NCBI GenBank assembly: GCA_038318385.1
Contig: JBBQCD010000032.1
Coordinates: 1 to 48,728 of the forward strand
Reading direction: 5' to 3'
Origin: Schlegelella_A sp038318385
GTDB lineage: Bacteria; Pseudomonadota; Gammaproteobacteria; Burkholderiales; Burkholderiaceae_C
DNA: 48,728 bases
Both the position numbers and the translations under genes were made by a program. Below the pieces are notes generated by a model, which saw nothing but the letters and a program-made list of their open reading frames with translations, was not told the origin of the DNA and ran no database searches. Below, one piece after another: positions 26,201 to 34,889 of the stretch (within the stretch, counting starts at the first letter, position 1; each line of letters starts with the position of its first letter).

Positions 26201-26448
26201 AGACCTACGACGTGGTGCTGATGGACGTGCAGATGCCGGAGATGGACGGGCTCGAGGCGACCCGGCGCATCGTGTCGCGCTGGCCGAACGGCAACCGCCC
26301 GCATATCGTCGCGATGACGGCCAACGCGATGCAGGGCGACCGCGAGGCCTGCCTGGCCGCCGGCATGGACGACTACGTCACCAAGCCGATCCGCGTCGAC
26401 CAGCTGGTCGCGGCACTGAACGACGCCAGCCCCCGCAAGGACGCCTGA
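20209..26448 (+). CDS. Giant hybrid sensor histidine kinase with multiple GAF domains
   Basis: A 2079-residue cytosolic kinase starting at GTG (AGGA upstream); no membrane segment seen. Order: helical TPR/MalT-like region (about 1-450); a GAF-type domain (about 505-655); five near-repeats, each opened by a QTA-rich helix (residues 665, 838, 1018, 1205, 1376; spacing 173, 180, 187, 171) followed by a GAF domain and ending in a DQA-IAIEN-RLF helix; coiled coil (about 1545-1565); HisKA with MSHEIRTP and H1574; HATPase with NLLSNAVKF, DTGIGL and GTGLGLAISK; receiver 1 with D1865 (IIDMHMPEMDG); receiver 2 with D2006 (LMDVQMPEMDG) and K in YVTKP. Two bases separate it from the Hpt gene. It probably senses a cytoplasmic small molecule, redox state or partner; the ligand is unknown. 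Confidence 0.94.
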   Translation: MTHPQGLPLQAVRDLAWAGQHERAIEECAKALRDASLPATQRLAWLDLRSASLAARGLVADAMRDARTMLDTARRRRSPESIVLALNRLAQVLIRQGRFPPALEAGEEAIDLAQRHAVPLLAQSLLRLGEAQMRSTLTDAALVNAERAIALDERAGDEVGLGRAYWLKAFVHSRRSEDARSREAALRSAALARHSGDEFGLGNALNVLCFTSKDIAERIALSQQAGQAFDRAGDVFGHSLTIGNLSLSYAELGLYRRACRLGEVVLDALRHSGARQGVAFQLGGILSWKIALGELDAVQARWREYEGLIADLGEPLTKAHHDLVASELALARGDPLAAEAVLRGALEWVHSGLGADVAAGLLALARALLAQGRPGDALEVSERAAAMHRGQGYGRATQGRSQEIWWRHAQALAANGRSEEAWEALRQAHELLLDAVGNVHDEGLRRSFLNKVEVNREIVLEWLRESAARGLPEAERLAHLVIESSLSEPFKRLVDSGTRLNELRSAAALQEFLIEEVAELSGADRVLLVLAEADGEPVDGGLRVAGALVPKAESHADGVAALLQAITPWLQEARRTRVVSVRHGPEGAEPVAQRSCLVAPLIAQNALLGFLYADIEGAFGRFGDADRDMLAMLAGQAAVALDNARWAEGLEAKVTERTAALSQALERQTATAEILKVIAGSPGDAKPVFDAIAAASNRLIGGYSTSAWRFRDGKLDLVAFTPTDLEGDAALRELSGTPMANFSRLEPILAGEIVQVTDTENQSEYPVAARDRARRRGFRSLVLCPLRRDDVSVGMLSVTRREPGAFGRHQVELLQAFADQAMIAVENARLFNETRESLERQTATAEVLQVISQSVADTAPVFDKIIRSCEKLFGVDDANVALIRDDGLMHLIQDSSVSPKESLQTAKARIQSEFPRPVRDSIHGYAIHKGQVVHFPDVIDGPDVPEGLRETARARGGNYAAMFAPMFWEGKGIGAIGVHRSPPAPFSANDIALLKTFADQAVIAIQNAQLFNETQQALERQTATAEILRVISGSITDAQPVFDTIVTSCQHLFAGKAVALAMPKGTAIEVVAFANDATGAPEGGFLKPWPLDLGSGAGTCLLESRVVVVPDTVAAANRFWRMPQLALALGYHSALFVPLLREGVAIGCLAILRADVGDFDEQGIALAQTFADQAVIAIENVRLFNETKTALAKVEERTFELTESLDYQTAISDVLRCISESPTDVAPVFQAILESASRLFDSQLAAVFRYDGELVHLVATQGWTPQAIEDARRLYPAPPNPQMMSGRVVMSGQLETEEDTFLDPGYDQTTARVGHWRRMLGAPLLKDGSAVGAIVVAWPDPGQTPKRQIDLLKTFAGQAVIAIENVRLLHETKESLEQQTATAAILKVISESPADIQPVFRAIVDTSFRLFDVDMAVMFGREGDHYRVMTIASSEHPAGEPFAELIPLDAQANFPSQVILNKTLLHIPDWSAVELPKHEQRVYDKDGYRSALFLPVMRGGDCMGALAIARKTQRAFGARDIALMHAFVDQAEIAIENVRLFKEAQEARAQAEVARAQAEAANEAKSSFLATMSHEIRTPMNAVIGMSGLLLDTPLSAEQRDFAGTIRDSGDALLTIINDILDFSKIEAGRMDVEAHPFDLRECVESALDLIGARAAEKHLDLAYMFEGDVPAAIVGDVTRLRQVLLNLLSNAVKFTERGEVVLAVQVCAVDSGEPQIEFAVRDTGIGLTPQNIAKLFQSFSQADSSTTRKYGGTGLGLAISKRLTELMGGTMWVESEGVGLGSTFRFTIRAPHAELPSTSRRSFAGEQPALVGKRLLVVDDNATNRRILRLQTGRWGMQPRDSDSPAEALAWLRATERFDVAIIDMHMPEMDGIALARQIRAIDPALPLILFTSLGRRESADDGAELFRATLAKPLHQSQLFDTLMTLLAEERAAPRPSAVDKPVLDKAMAARHPLRILLAEDNVVNQKLALRLLQQMGYRADVASNGVEAIESIARQTYDVVLMDVQMPEMDGLEATRRIVSRWPNGNRPHIVAMTANAMQGDREACLAAGMDDYVTKPIRVDQLVAALNDASPRKDA

Positions 26449-26449
26449 C

Positions 26450-26785
26450 ATGACCCAACCCCTCATCGACCCCGGCGTCTTCGCCGAGCTGCAGGAAACG
26501 GCCGGCGCCGACTTTGTCTGCGAACTGGTTGACACGTTTCGCGAGGAGGCGCCGCAGATGCTGGCCGAGCTGCGTGCTGCGCAGGCGGCGGGTGCGGCCG
26601 ACCGCTTCCGGCGGGCGGCGCATTCGCTGAAGTCGAACAGCAACACGTTCGGCGCCATGCGCCTGGGAGCGATGGCACGCGAACTCGAGCTCGGCGGCAT
26701 GGGCCCGGATGCCACCCAGCTCGACGCCCTCTCGGCCGAATACGACGCCGTGGCCACGGCGCTGCAGAAACTCTGCCATGGCTGA
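26450..26785 (+). CDS. Hpt (histidine phosphotransfer) protein
   Basis: A 111-residue single-domain phosphotransfer protein. The four-helix Hpt bundle is recognised by FVCELVDTFREEAPQMLAEL and the phospho-site AAHSLKSNSNTFGA, with H58 as the phosphorylated residue and the following lysine conserved. It begins one base after the kinase stop codon and overlaps the receiver-cyclase gene by 8 bp, so the three genes form one operon. It should shuttle phosphate from kinase receiver D2006 (or D1865) to the receiver of the cyclase. Confidence 0.93.
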   Translation: MTQPLIDPGVFAELQETAGADFVCELVDTFREEAPQMLAELRAAQAAGAADRFRRAAHSLKSNSNTFGAMRLGAMARELELGGMGPDATQLDALSAEYDAVATALQKLCHG

Positions 26786-27821
26786 AGCCGGCGCACACCT
26801 GCTCGTCGCCGAGGACAACAAGGTCAACCGGCTGCTGCTGACGCGCAGCCTGGAGATCCAGGGTCACCGCGTCAGCAGCGCCGAGAACGGTCGCGTCGCG
26901 CTCGAGATGCTGCGCAGCGAACCATACGACCTGCTGCTGCTCGACATGGAGATGCCCGAGCTCGACGGCTTCCAGGTGCTGGAGCAGCTCGCCCGCGAAC
27001 CGGCGCTGCGCGACCTGCCGGTGATCGTGACCTCGTCGCTCGAAGGCGTGACGACGGTGGTCCGCTGCATCGAGCTCGGCGCCGACGACTACCTGCACAA
27101 ACCCGTGAACGCGGTGCTGCTGCGCGCACGCATCAACACCAGCCTGGAAAAGAAGCGCCTGCGCGACCAGCAGGCCGCGCTGGTGCGCCGCTTCGCGACC
27201 TCGGAAGTGGCCCAGGACATGGCCGAGTCGGGCTTCTCCCTCGGCGGCCGACGGGTGCAGGGTTCGGTGATGTTCTCCGACATCCGCGGCTTCACCGCGC
27301 TGGTGGAATCGCAGCCGCCGGAAGAAACGATCGAGTTGCTCAACGCCTACTACGCGCTGATGTTCGAGGCCATCAACGGCCGCGGCGGCGTCGTCAACCA
27401 GATGATCGGCGACGGCCTGATGGCGATCTTCGGCGCCCCGCTGCCGCTGCCCGACCCCCCGCGCCGGGCCGTCGAGGCGGCCCTCGACATGGTGGAAATG
27501 ATGGGCATCTTCAACGCCGCGCGCGTCGACGCGGGCAAGCTGCCGATCCGCATCGGCATCGGCGTGGCCTCCGGTGAGATGGTCGCCGGCTACACCGGCA
27601 CCCAGCAGCGTGCGACCTATACCTGCATCGGCGACACCGTGAACCTCGCCGCCCGGCTGGAGAGCCACACCAAGGTCGCGCTGCGCACCGTCCTCATCGA
27701 TGCGACGACGCGGGCGGCGCTGCCGGCATCGGTGCAGATCGAGGCTCTCGGACCGGTCGCGTTTCACGGCAAGGGCGCCGCGGTGGAGGTCTACGCGGTG
27801 CGGCGCGAAGCGAAGGCCTGA
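26778..27821 (+). CDS. Response regulator with class III nucleotidyl cyclase domain
   Basis: A 347-residue output protein. The receiver domain (about 5-122) has the acidic pocket AEDNK, phospho-acceptor D56 (LLLLDMEMPELDG) and K in DDYLHKPVN. A coiled linker (about 123-150) leads to a class III cyclase domain (about 155-345) with metal aspartates D168 (FSDIRGFT) and D212 (IGDGLMAIFG) and the transition-state Asn/Arg in GDTVNLAARLE. The purine-selecting lysine expected before the second aspartate is replaced by Q208 (NQMIGD). The most likely product is cAMP; cGMP is possible. It is the last gene of the kinase-Hpt-cyclase operon. Confidence 0.92.
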   Translation: MAEAGAHLLVAEDNKVNRLLLTRSLEIQGHRVSSAENGRVALEMLRSEPYDLLLLDMEMPELDGFQVLEQLAREPALRDLPVIVTSSLEGVTTVVRCIELGADDYLHKPVNAVLLRARINTSLEKKRLRDQQAALVRRFATSEVAQDMAESGFSLGGRRVQGSVMFSDIRGFTALVESQPPEETIELLNAYYALMFEAINGRGGVVNQMIGDGLMAIFGAPLPLPDPPRRAVEAALDMVEMMGIFNAARVDAGKLPIRIGIGVASGEMVAGYTGTQQRATYTCIGDTVNLAARLESHTKVALRTVLIDATTRAALPASVQIEALGPVAFHGKGAAVEVYAVRREAKA

Positions 27822-27947
27822 GACGAGCCGAGCGGGCTGGTCGTGCGCCCGGGGCGATCAGCGGGTTCGCGGTGTCGATGAGGGTGGCTGACAATCGGCT
27901 CTGCGCCGTCTTCCACGCCCGCCGCCCGCCACCCACGCCGCCCGCCG

Positions 27948-29240
27948 ATGACCCAATCCCGATTCACTGAATGGCTCCGCTGGCCGCGGCGTCGGCCCAC
28001 CGACGCCGCCGAATTCGAGTCGCTGGCGCTGTCGCTGCTGTCGGGCAAGGGCGAGGCCTCGGGCGTGGCCCTGGCGTCGCGCCTCCTCGAAGCCTATGCG
28101 GCGCTCGACGCGCCCGGCCGGCTCGTCTTCTTCGAATTGCTGCTGCAGCGCTTCGGGCCGGACATGGACGCGGTCAGGCGCGCGCTGGCCGACTACACCC
28201 GGCACCCCGATGCGCAGGCCGCCACCCGACTGCACGACGCGGCCGAGCCGCGCCGCCAGGAACTCATCCGGCGCATGAACCTGGCGCCAGGCGGGACGTT
28301 GCAGCTCGTGCGGATGCGCGAACACCTGCTCGCAGCGATGCGCGGCAAGCCCGAGCTGGCCGCGGTCGACCACGACTTTCACCACCTCTTCGGCTCGTGG
28401 TTCAACCGCGGCTTCCTGCTGCTGGAGCGCATCGACTGGACCACGCCCGCGCACGTCCTGGAGAAGATCATCCGCTACGAGGCGGTGCACGCGATCACCA
28501 GCTGGGAGAGCCTGCGCTTGCGGCTCGAGCCCGCCGACCGGCGCTGCTTCGGCTTCTTCCATCCGGCGCTCGACGGCGAGCCGCTGATCTTCGTGGAGGT
28601 CGCGCTGATGCAGGAGATCCCGGACGCGATCGCCCCGTTGCTGCAGACCGAAAGGCCGCCGCTGCCGATAAAGCGACTGACGACCGCGGTGTTCTATTCG
28701 ATCTCGAACTGCCAGACCGGGCTGCGCGGCATCTCCTTCGGCAACTTCCTGATCAAGCAGGTAGCCGTCGACCTGAAGCGCGAACTGCCGACGCTCGAAA
28801 CCTTCGTCACGCTGTCGCCGCTGCCGGGATTCTGCCGCTGGCTCGCCACCGCGCGCCGGCCTGATGCCGGGCTGCTGTCGGCCGGCGACCGGATCGCATT
28901 GCGGCATCTCGACGACGCCGACTGGCATTCGAAGCCGGCCAAGGCGCTGCGCGAGGCGCTGACGCGGGCCGCGCTGATCTACCTGCTCGATGCCAAGGAC
29001 GAATCCGGCAAGCCGCTCGACCCGGTGGCGCGCTTCCACCTCGGCAATGGCGCGCGGCTCGAGCGCCTCGACTGGCTCGGCGACGCATCATCCAACGGCC
29101 TCGCGCAGGGCGCCGGCTTCATGGTGAACTACCTCTACGACCTCGACGCCGTCGAGCGCAACCACGAGGCCTATGCCAACGACGGCGAAATCGTGGCGAG
29201 CGCGGCGCTGCGCCGCGCGCATCGCGCGGCGACCCCCTGA
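27948..29240 (+). CDS. matA: Malonyl-CoA decarboxylase
   Basis: A 430-residue enzyme converting malonyl-CoA to acetyl-CoA and CO2. It has an amino-terminal helical domain (about 1-130) and a GNAT-like catalytic domain (about 130-420). Family motifs: HPALDGEPLIFVEVAL (H205), AVFYSISNCQ (S251/S253, matching the catalytic serine of the human enzyme) and DPVARFHLGNGARLERL (H364, matching the catalytic histidine). Length is normal for bacterial members. No malonyl-CoA synthetase or dicarboxylate carrier gene is adjacent, so it may dispose of malonyl-CoA from fatty-acid metabolism. GACAAT at 27890 is a possible -10 element. Confidence 0.95.
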   Translation: MTQSRFTEWLRWPRRRPTDAAEFESLALSLLSGKGEASGVALASRLLEAYAALDAPGRLVFFELLLQRFGPDMDAVRRALADYTRHPDAQAATRLHDAAEPRRQELIRRMNLAPGGTLQLVRMREHLLAAMRGKPELAAVDHDFHHLFGSWFNRGFLLLERIDWTTPAHVLEKIIRYEAVHAITSWESLRLRLEPADRRCFGFFHPALDGEPLIFVEVALMQEIPDAIAPLLQTERPPLPIKRLTTAVFYSISNCQTGLRGISFGNFLIKQVAVDLKRELPTLETFVTLSPLPGFCRWLATARRPDAGLLSAGDRIALRHLDDADWHSKPAKALREALTRAALIYLLDAKDESGKPLDPVARFHLGNGARLERLDWLGDASSNGLAQGAGFMVNYLYDLDAVERNHEAYANDGEIVASAALRRAHRAATP

Positions 29241-29306
29241 AGCCGTGAGCGCCGGATTCGGCCGACGCAGCGCAGCGGAGGGCCGCCGAGCCAGGACCGA
29301 GGGCGT

Positions 29307-30263
29307 TCAGCCTTCCGCCGGCGGCACCGCGCCCTTGCGCTCGACGATCATGCGGTAGTGCGCCGGCTCGCGGTGGCGGGCGAAGTCGAAGGTGGTGTTC
29401 TTGTAGGAAAGTGTCAGGTCGAGGTCGCAGCGGGCGACCGCGAGCTCGTCGCCTGTCGTCGTGCAGGCGCCGACGATCTCGCCCGACGGCGCGACGATGA
29501 TCGAGTTGCCGATCTGCTCGACGCCTTCCTCCAGACCGGCCTTGGCGACGCCGACGACCCACGTCCCGTTCTGGTAGGCCCCGGACTGCATCACCAGCTG
29601 GTTGTGGAAATGAGAGAGGGCGTCGTGCTCGGGCGCCGGCGGGTTGTGCACCGGGGTGTTGTAGCCGATGAGGATCATCTCCACGCCCTGCAGGCCGAGG
29701 ACGCGATAGGTCTCGGGCCAGCGCCGGTCGTTGCAGATCGCCATGCCGAAGATGCCGGCCTTGCCCTCGCCGAAGCTCGCCCGGAATGCCGCGAAGCCGA
29801 GGTCGCCGACCTCGAAGTAGCGCTTCTCGAGATGCTGGAAGCGGCGCCACGGCTCATGCTCGGCATGGCCCGGCAGGTGGATCTTGCGGTAGCGGGCGAG
29901 GATCGTGCCACTCTTGTCGACGGTGATCGCGGTGTTGAACCGGCGCACCCGCCCGCCCTCCTCGACGAGCTCCGCGTAGCCGAGGCAAAAGCCGATGCCG
30001 AGCTTCTTCGCCGTGTCGAACAGCGGTTGCGTCTCGGGTCCCGGCATCGCCCGCTCGAAGAAGGCGTCGACATCGGCCTGGTCCTCGAAGTACCAGCGCG
30101 GGAAGAAGGTCGTCAGCGCGAGCTCGGGAAAGACGACGAGGTCGCAGCCGGCGCCGTGCGCCTGCTGCAGCAATGCCTGCATGCGGACGACGACGGAGGC
30201 GCGGGTGTCGGTGCGCGCGATCGGCCCCAGCTGGGCGGCGCCGACGGTGACGATGCGGGTCAT
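29307..30263 (-). CDS. N-carbamoyl-D-amino-acid hydrolase (nitrilase superfamily)
   Basis: A 318-residue cytosolic amidohydrolase that removes the carbamoyl group from N-carbamoyl-D-amino acids, releasing D-amino acid, CO2 and ammonia. The Glu-Lys-Cys triad is intact: E47 (VFPELALTTFFPRW), K127 (YRKIHLPGH) and C177 (AICNDRRWPETYRV). These motifs, GYAELVEEGG, FQHLEKRYFE and GYNTPVHNPP follow the Agrobacterium D-carbamoylase almost word for word. It is the last gene of the minus-strand transporter operon, 10 bp after the M20-type hydrolase. No hydantoinase or racemase gene is in the window, so the carbamoyl compound may be imported as such or the substrate may differ. Confidence 0.92.
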   Translation of the reverse strand: MTRIVTVGAAQLGPIARTDTRASVVVRMQALLQQAHGAGCDLVVFPELALTTFFPRWYFEDQADVDAFFERAMPGPETQPLFDTAKKLGIGFCLGYAELVEEGGRVRRFNTAITVDKSGTILARYRKIHLPGHAEHEPWRRFQHLEKRYFEVGDLGFAAFRASFGEGKAGIFGMAICNDRRWPETYRVLGLQGVEMILIGYNTPVHNPPAPEHDALSHFHNQLVMQSGAYQNGTWVVGVAKAGLEEGVEQIGNSIIVAPSGEIVGACTTTGDELAVARCDLDLTLSYKNTTFDFARHREPAHYRMIVERKGAVPPAEG

Positions 30264-30273
30264 GACGGCTCCC

Positions 30274-31512
30274 TCAGGCGGCCAGCTCGAGCAAGGTGTG
30301 CAGCAGCACCTCGGCGCCGGCCGCCAGGTCGGCAGGCGCGGTGTGCTCGGCGGCGTTGTGGCTGATGCCGCGCACCGAGGGCACGAAGACCATCGCGCTC
30401 GGGCAGACGCGGGCGAGCATCTGGGCGTCGTGTCCGGCGCCCGACGTCATCGGCCGGCAGGAATGGCCGAGTCTTTGTGCCATCGCAGCGACGAGGTCGG
30501 CGACACCGACATCGAACTGCACCGGCTCGAAGCGCGCCAGCGGTCGCGTCTCGATCTTCACGCCCTCCTTCGCGGCCAGCTCCGCGAGGAACGCCGCCAG
30601 CCGCGACTCCGCCTGCTGCAGCAGCGCCTCGTCGGTGTTGCGCAGGTCCACGGTGAGTTCCGCGCGCGCGGCGATGACGTTGATGAGGTTCGGATGCAGG
30701 GTGAGCGAGCCCACCGTCCCCACCTGACTGGCGCCCATGTCGTCGGCCAGTTCGCGCACGAAGCAGGCGACGGCGGCCGCGCAGTGGCCGGCGTCGTGAC
30801 GCAGCCGCATCGGCGTGGTGCCGGCGTGGTTCGACTGGCCGGTGATCGTCAGCGCCTGCCACGAGATGCCCTGCAGGTCGCGCACGACGCCGATCGTCAC
30901 GCCCTCGATGTCGAGCACCGGACCTTGCTCGATGTGGAGTTCGACGAAGGCGTGCGGCTTCCACAGCGGCAGCGGCGCGTCGCCGAGATAGCCGATGCGC
31001 ACGAGCTCGTCGCGCAGCAGCGCGCCGTCGATGGCGCGCGTCGCATGCGCCTCCGCCAGGCTCATGCCGCCGGCGTAGACCAGCGAGCCGAGCATGTCGG
31101 GCTGGAAGCGCGCGCCTTCCTCGTTGGTGAAGACGGCGACGACGAGAGGCCGGCGCGTGACCGTTCCGGCGGCGTCGAGCGCACGCAGCACTTCGAGCCC
31201 GGCGAGCACGCCGTAGTTGCCGTCGTAGCGGCCGCCGGTGCGCACCGTGTCGATGTGCGAGCCGGTCATCACCGGCGCGAGGTCGTCGCTGCCGGCCGCG
31301 CCGGCGCGCCGACCGAAGACATTGCCGACGGCGTCGACGCGGACATCGAGACCGAGCTCGCGCATCCAGCCGACGACGCGGTCGCGGCCGGCGCGGTCGG
31401 CGTCGGTGAGCGCCAGGCGGCAGCAGCCACCGTCGACGGTGGCGCCGATCGCGGCGAGTTCGTCGAGCCGCGCCATCAGGTGCGCGGTGTCGACCCGCGG
31501 CGAAGTGGTCAT
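30274..31512 (-). CDS. M20-family Zn-dependent amidohydrolase (L-carbamoylase/allantoate type)
   Basis: A 412-residue cytosolic binuclear-metal hydrolase of the HyuC/AllC/beta-ureidopropionase group. Metal and substrate motifs: TGSHIDT (H86, D88), GRYDGNYGVLAG (D97), FTNEEGARF (E131/E132), HIEQGPVL, the dimer-interface GQSNHAGTTPM and SGAGHDAQ. The ATG at 31512 follows GAGGTG and is preferred over a reading from 31650. It lies 22 bp after dpaL and 10 bp before the D-carbamoylase gene. A paralogue of the same family sits in the divergent operon at 41140. The substrate class is N-carbamoyl-L-amino acid or a ureido acid. Confidence 0.92.
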   Translation of the reverse strand: MTTSPRVDTAHLMARLDELAAIGATVDGGCCRLALTDADRAGRDRVVGWMRELGLDVRVDAVGNVFGRRAGAAGSDDLAPVMTGSHIDTVRTGGRYDGNYGVLAGLEVLRALDAAGTVTRRPLVVAVFTNEEGARFQPDMLGSLVYAGGMSLAEAHATRAIDGALLRDELVRIGYLGDAPLPLWKPHAFVELHIEQGPVLDIEGVTIGVVRDLQGISWQALTITGQSNHAGTTPMRLRHDAGHCAAAVACFVRELADDMGASQVGTVGSLTLHPNLINVIAARAELTVDLRNTDEALLQQAESRLAAFLAELAAKEGVKIETRPLARFEPVQFDVGVADLVAAMAQRLGHSCRPMTSGAGHDAQMLARVCPSAMVFVPSVRGISHNAAEHTAPADLAAGAEVLLHTLLELAA

Positions 31513-31534
31513 CCACCCACCTCGGTGGCGCCTG

Positions 31535-32761
31535 TCATCCCAGCACCTCCTGGGCGCTGCGTCCCACCACCTGGCGGTAGATCGCGGGATCGGTGTCTCC
31601 TTCGCTGCCGAGCAGCAGCACCCGCGAGGCCTCGTCAAGCACGAGCGCACGGCGCAGGTCGGCGTCGCCTTCGGCGGCGAGCAGGACCGCGAGGCCGACG
31701 GCGCCGGTCTCGCCGGCCACGATGGGCGGGTCGCCGTCGGTCGCCGCGGCCAGGGTCTTCATCGCCTGCAGCGCCCACGCGTCGTCGAGGGCGACCGCCG
31801 CGTCGGTGCCGGTGTGCAGCACCTCCCAGGCCAGCTCCGAGACCTCGCCGCAAGCGAGCCCCGCCATCACGGTGTCGAGGGCGCCGCCGACGACGACCGG
31901 ACGGCCCGCCTCCAGGCTCTTGAAGACGCAGTCGGCCCGGAGCGGCTCCACGACGACGAAGCGCGGCCTTGTCGCGCCCCAGTGCAGCCAGAAGCTCGCG
32001 CAGACCGCGGCGGCAAGGGCGCCGACGCCCGCCTGCGCGAAGACATGCGTCGGCGGCGCCGCGACCTGCTGCGCGATCTCCGCGGCCATCACGCCGTAGC
32101 CGTGCATCACGTCCAGCGGGATGTCGCGGTAGCCGGGGTACGAGGTGTCGGAGACCACGGTCCAGCCTTCGGCCGCGGCGGTGGCCGCGGCGTGGCGCAC
32201 CGCATCGTCGTAGTTGCCGGGGACCTCGCGAACCTCGGCGCCGTACTTCGCGATCGCCTCGCGCCGGCCGACGCTCACCTGCTCGTGGACGAAGATCACG
32301 CAGCGGCAGCCGAAGAGCTGCGCTCCCCACGCGACCGAGCGGCCGTGGTTGCCGTCGGTCGCGCAGGTGACGGTGGCCGCGCCGATGACGTCGACATGGG
32401 TGCCCGACAGCAGGTCCTGGGACGAAACCCGCGTCAGTCCGCGCGTGGCCATCACCCGACCGCGCAGCACATTGGCCACCGCGTAGGCGCCGCCGAGGGC
32501 CTTGAAGCTCCCGAGGCCGAAGCGGCCGCGCTCGTCCTTGTAGAGCACCTCGCCGACGCCGACTTGCTGGGCCAGGCCAGGCAGCGAGACCAGCGGCGTC
32601 GGCGCATAGCCGGGCCAGCTCGAGATCTCGGCCAGCGCCGCGGCGAAGCCGGCCGCCGTGAGGCTCGGCGTTTGCTCGGCGCCATAGCGCACCGCGCGCG
32701 CGGCCGCCGCCGGGTTGACGAAGGCACGCGCCTCGCGAGGGTTCGACTGCGACAGGGTCAT
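31535..32761 (-). CDS. dpaL: Diaminopropionate ammonia-lyase (YgeX-like)
   Basis: A 408-residue PLP enzyme of fold type II converting 2,3-diaminopropionate to pyruvate and two ammonia. PLP lysine K87 lies in GLGSFKALGGAYA. The segment CATDGNHGRSVAWGAQ and the glycine-rich QAGVGALAAAV phosphate-binding loop follow, and the YPGYRDIPLDVMHGYGVM block is characteristic of this enzyme rather than threonine dehydratase. Bacterial DpaL acts on both D and L forms of diaminopropionate, which fits neighbours handling D- and L-type amides. It lies 75 bp after the ABC ATPase gene on the same strand. Confidence 0.93.
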   Translation of the reverse strand: MTLSQSNPREARAFVNPAAAARAVRYGAEQTPSLTAAGFAAALAEISSWPGYAPTPLVSLPGLAQQVGVGEVLYKDERGRFGLGSFKALGGAYAVANVLRGRVMATRGLTRVSSQDLLSGTHVDVIGAATVTCATDGNHGRSVAWGAQLFGCRCVIFVHEQVSVGRREAIAKYGAEVREVPGNYDDAVRHAAATAAAEGWTVVSDTSYPGYRDIPLDVMHGYGVMAAEIAQQVAAPPTHVFAQAGVGALAAAVCASFWLHWGATRPRFVVVEPLRADCVFKSLEAGRPVVVGGALDTVMAGLACGEVSELAWEVLHTGTDAAVALDDAWALQAMKTLAAATDGDPPIVAGETGAVGLAVLLAAEGDADLRRALVLDEASRVLLLGSEGDTDPAIYRQVVGRSAQEVLG

Positions 32762-32836
32762 TGGAGGCGAGAGGGAAGCGTCATGGGAGGAGAAGACATC
32801 GACAAGGCGAAGCGTCGGGAGTGAGACACAGACGTC

Positions 32837-33837
32837 TCACGCCGGCATCGCCTCGCGCGGCGCGACCACCACCGGCTGTCGCAGGTGGCACGCCACCCAC
32901 TGCCCTGGAAGCACTTCCTGCAGCGGCGGTTCCTCGATGCGACAGCGCTCCTCGACATACGGGCAGCGGGTGTGAAAGCGGCAGCCGGAAGGCGGATGCA
33001 TCGGGCTCGGCACGTCGCCGCCGAGAACGCGGCGCTCGCGCCGCACCGTCGGGTCCGGCACCGGCACCGCGTCGAGCAGCGCCTCGGTGTAGGGATGCAG
33101 CGGGCGCGAGAAGATCGCCTTCCTCGACGCGATCTCGACGATCTTGCCGAGGTACATCACCGCGACGCGGTGGCTGATGTGCTCGACCACCGCCAGGTCG
33201 TGGGCGATGAAGAGGTACGAGAGGTGGAACTCGGCCTGCAGGTCCATCAGCAGGTTGATCACCTGGGCCTGCACCGACACGTCGAGCGCCGACACCGGCT
33301 CGTCGCAGACGATCAGCTTCGGCTGCACCGAGAGAGCGCGCGCGATCCCGAGGCGCTGGCGCTGGCCGCCGGAGAACTCGAACGGGTACTTCACCATCTG
33401 GTCCGGGCGCAGGCCGACGCGTTCGAACAGGTGAGCGATGCGCTCGCGCGCCGCCGCGTCCGAGAGGGGCTCGAAATTGCGCAGCGGTTCGGCGACGATG
33501 TCGGCGGCGCGGATGCGCGGGTTCAGCGACGAGTACGGGTCCTGGAACACCGCCTGCAACTCGCGCCGCACCGGCCGCATCTCGGCCTGCGACAGCGCCT
33601 CGATCGGCCGGCCGCGCCAGAGGATGCGGCCTGCCGTCGGGTCCTGCAGACGCAGGATCAGCTTGCCGGTCGTCGACTTGCCGCAGCCGGACTCGCCGAC
33701 GAGGCCGAGGGTCTCGCCGGCGGAGATGCCGAAGGACACGCCGTCGACCGCCAGCACCTTGGCGCCGCTGCGGCCGAACCAGCCCTGCTGGGTGGCGTAG
33801 TGCTTGCGCAGGCCCTGGACGTCGAGCAGCAGTTCGC

Positions 33838-33841
<4 letters not shown>
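32837..33841 (-). CDS. Peptide/opine ABC transporter ATPase (DppF/OppF type)
   Basis: A 334-residue cytoplasmic ATPase. Walker A GESGCGKST, signature FSGGQRQRLG, Walker B LIVCDEPVSALDVS and the H-loop IAHDL are intact. The carboxy-terminal oligo_HPY extension (SRPLHPYTEALL, ending with cysteine-containing HTRCPYVEERC) marks the Dpp/Opp subfamily. The start at 33841 overlaps the DppD-type gene by ATGA. It is the fifth transporter component in the operon and precedes dpaL. Confidence 0.94.
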
Positions 33842-34887
<1,046 letters not shown>

Positions 34888-34889
34888 GC

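Noticed and set aside
27890..27895. GACAAT as a shared -10 element (also 7054, 13461, 39386)
   Set aside because: Recurs before several plus-strand genes, but no consistent -35 element lies at 16-18 bp, so promoters were not annotated.
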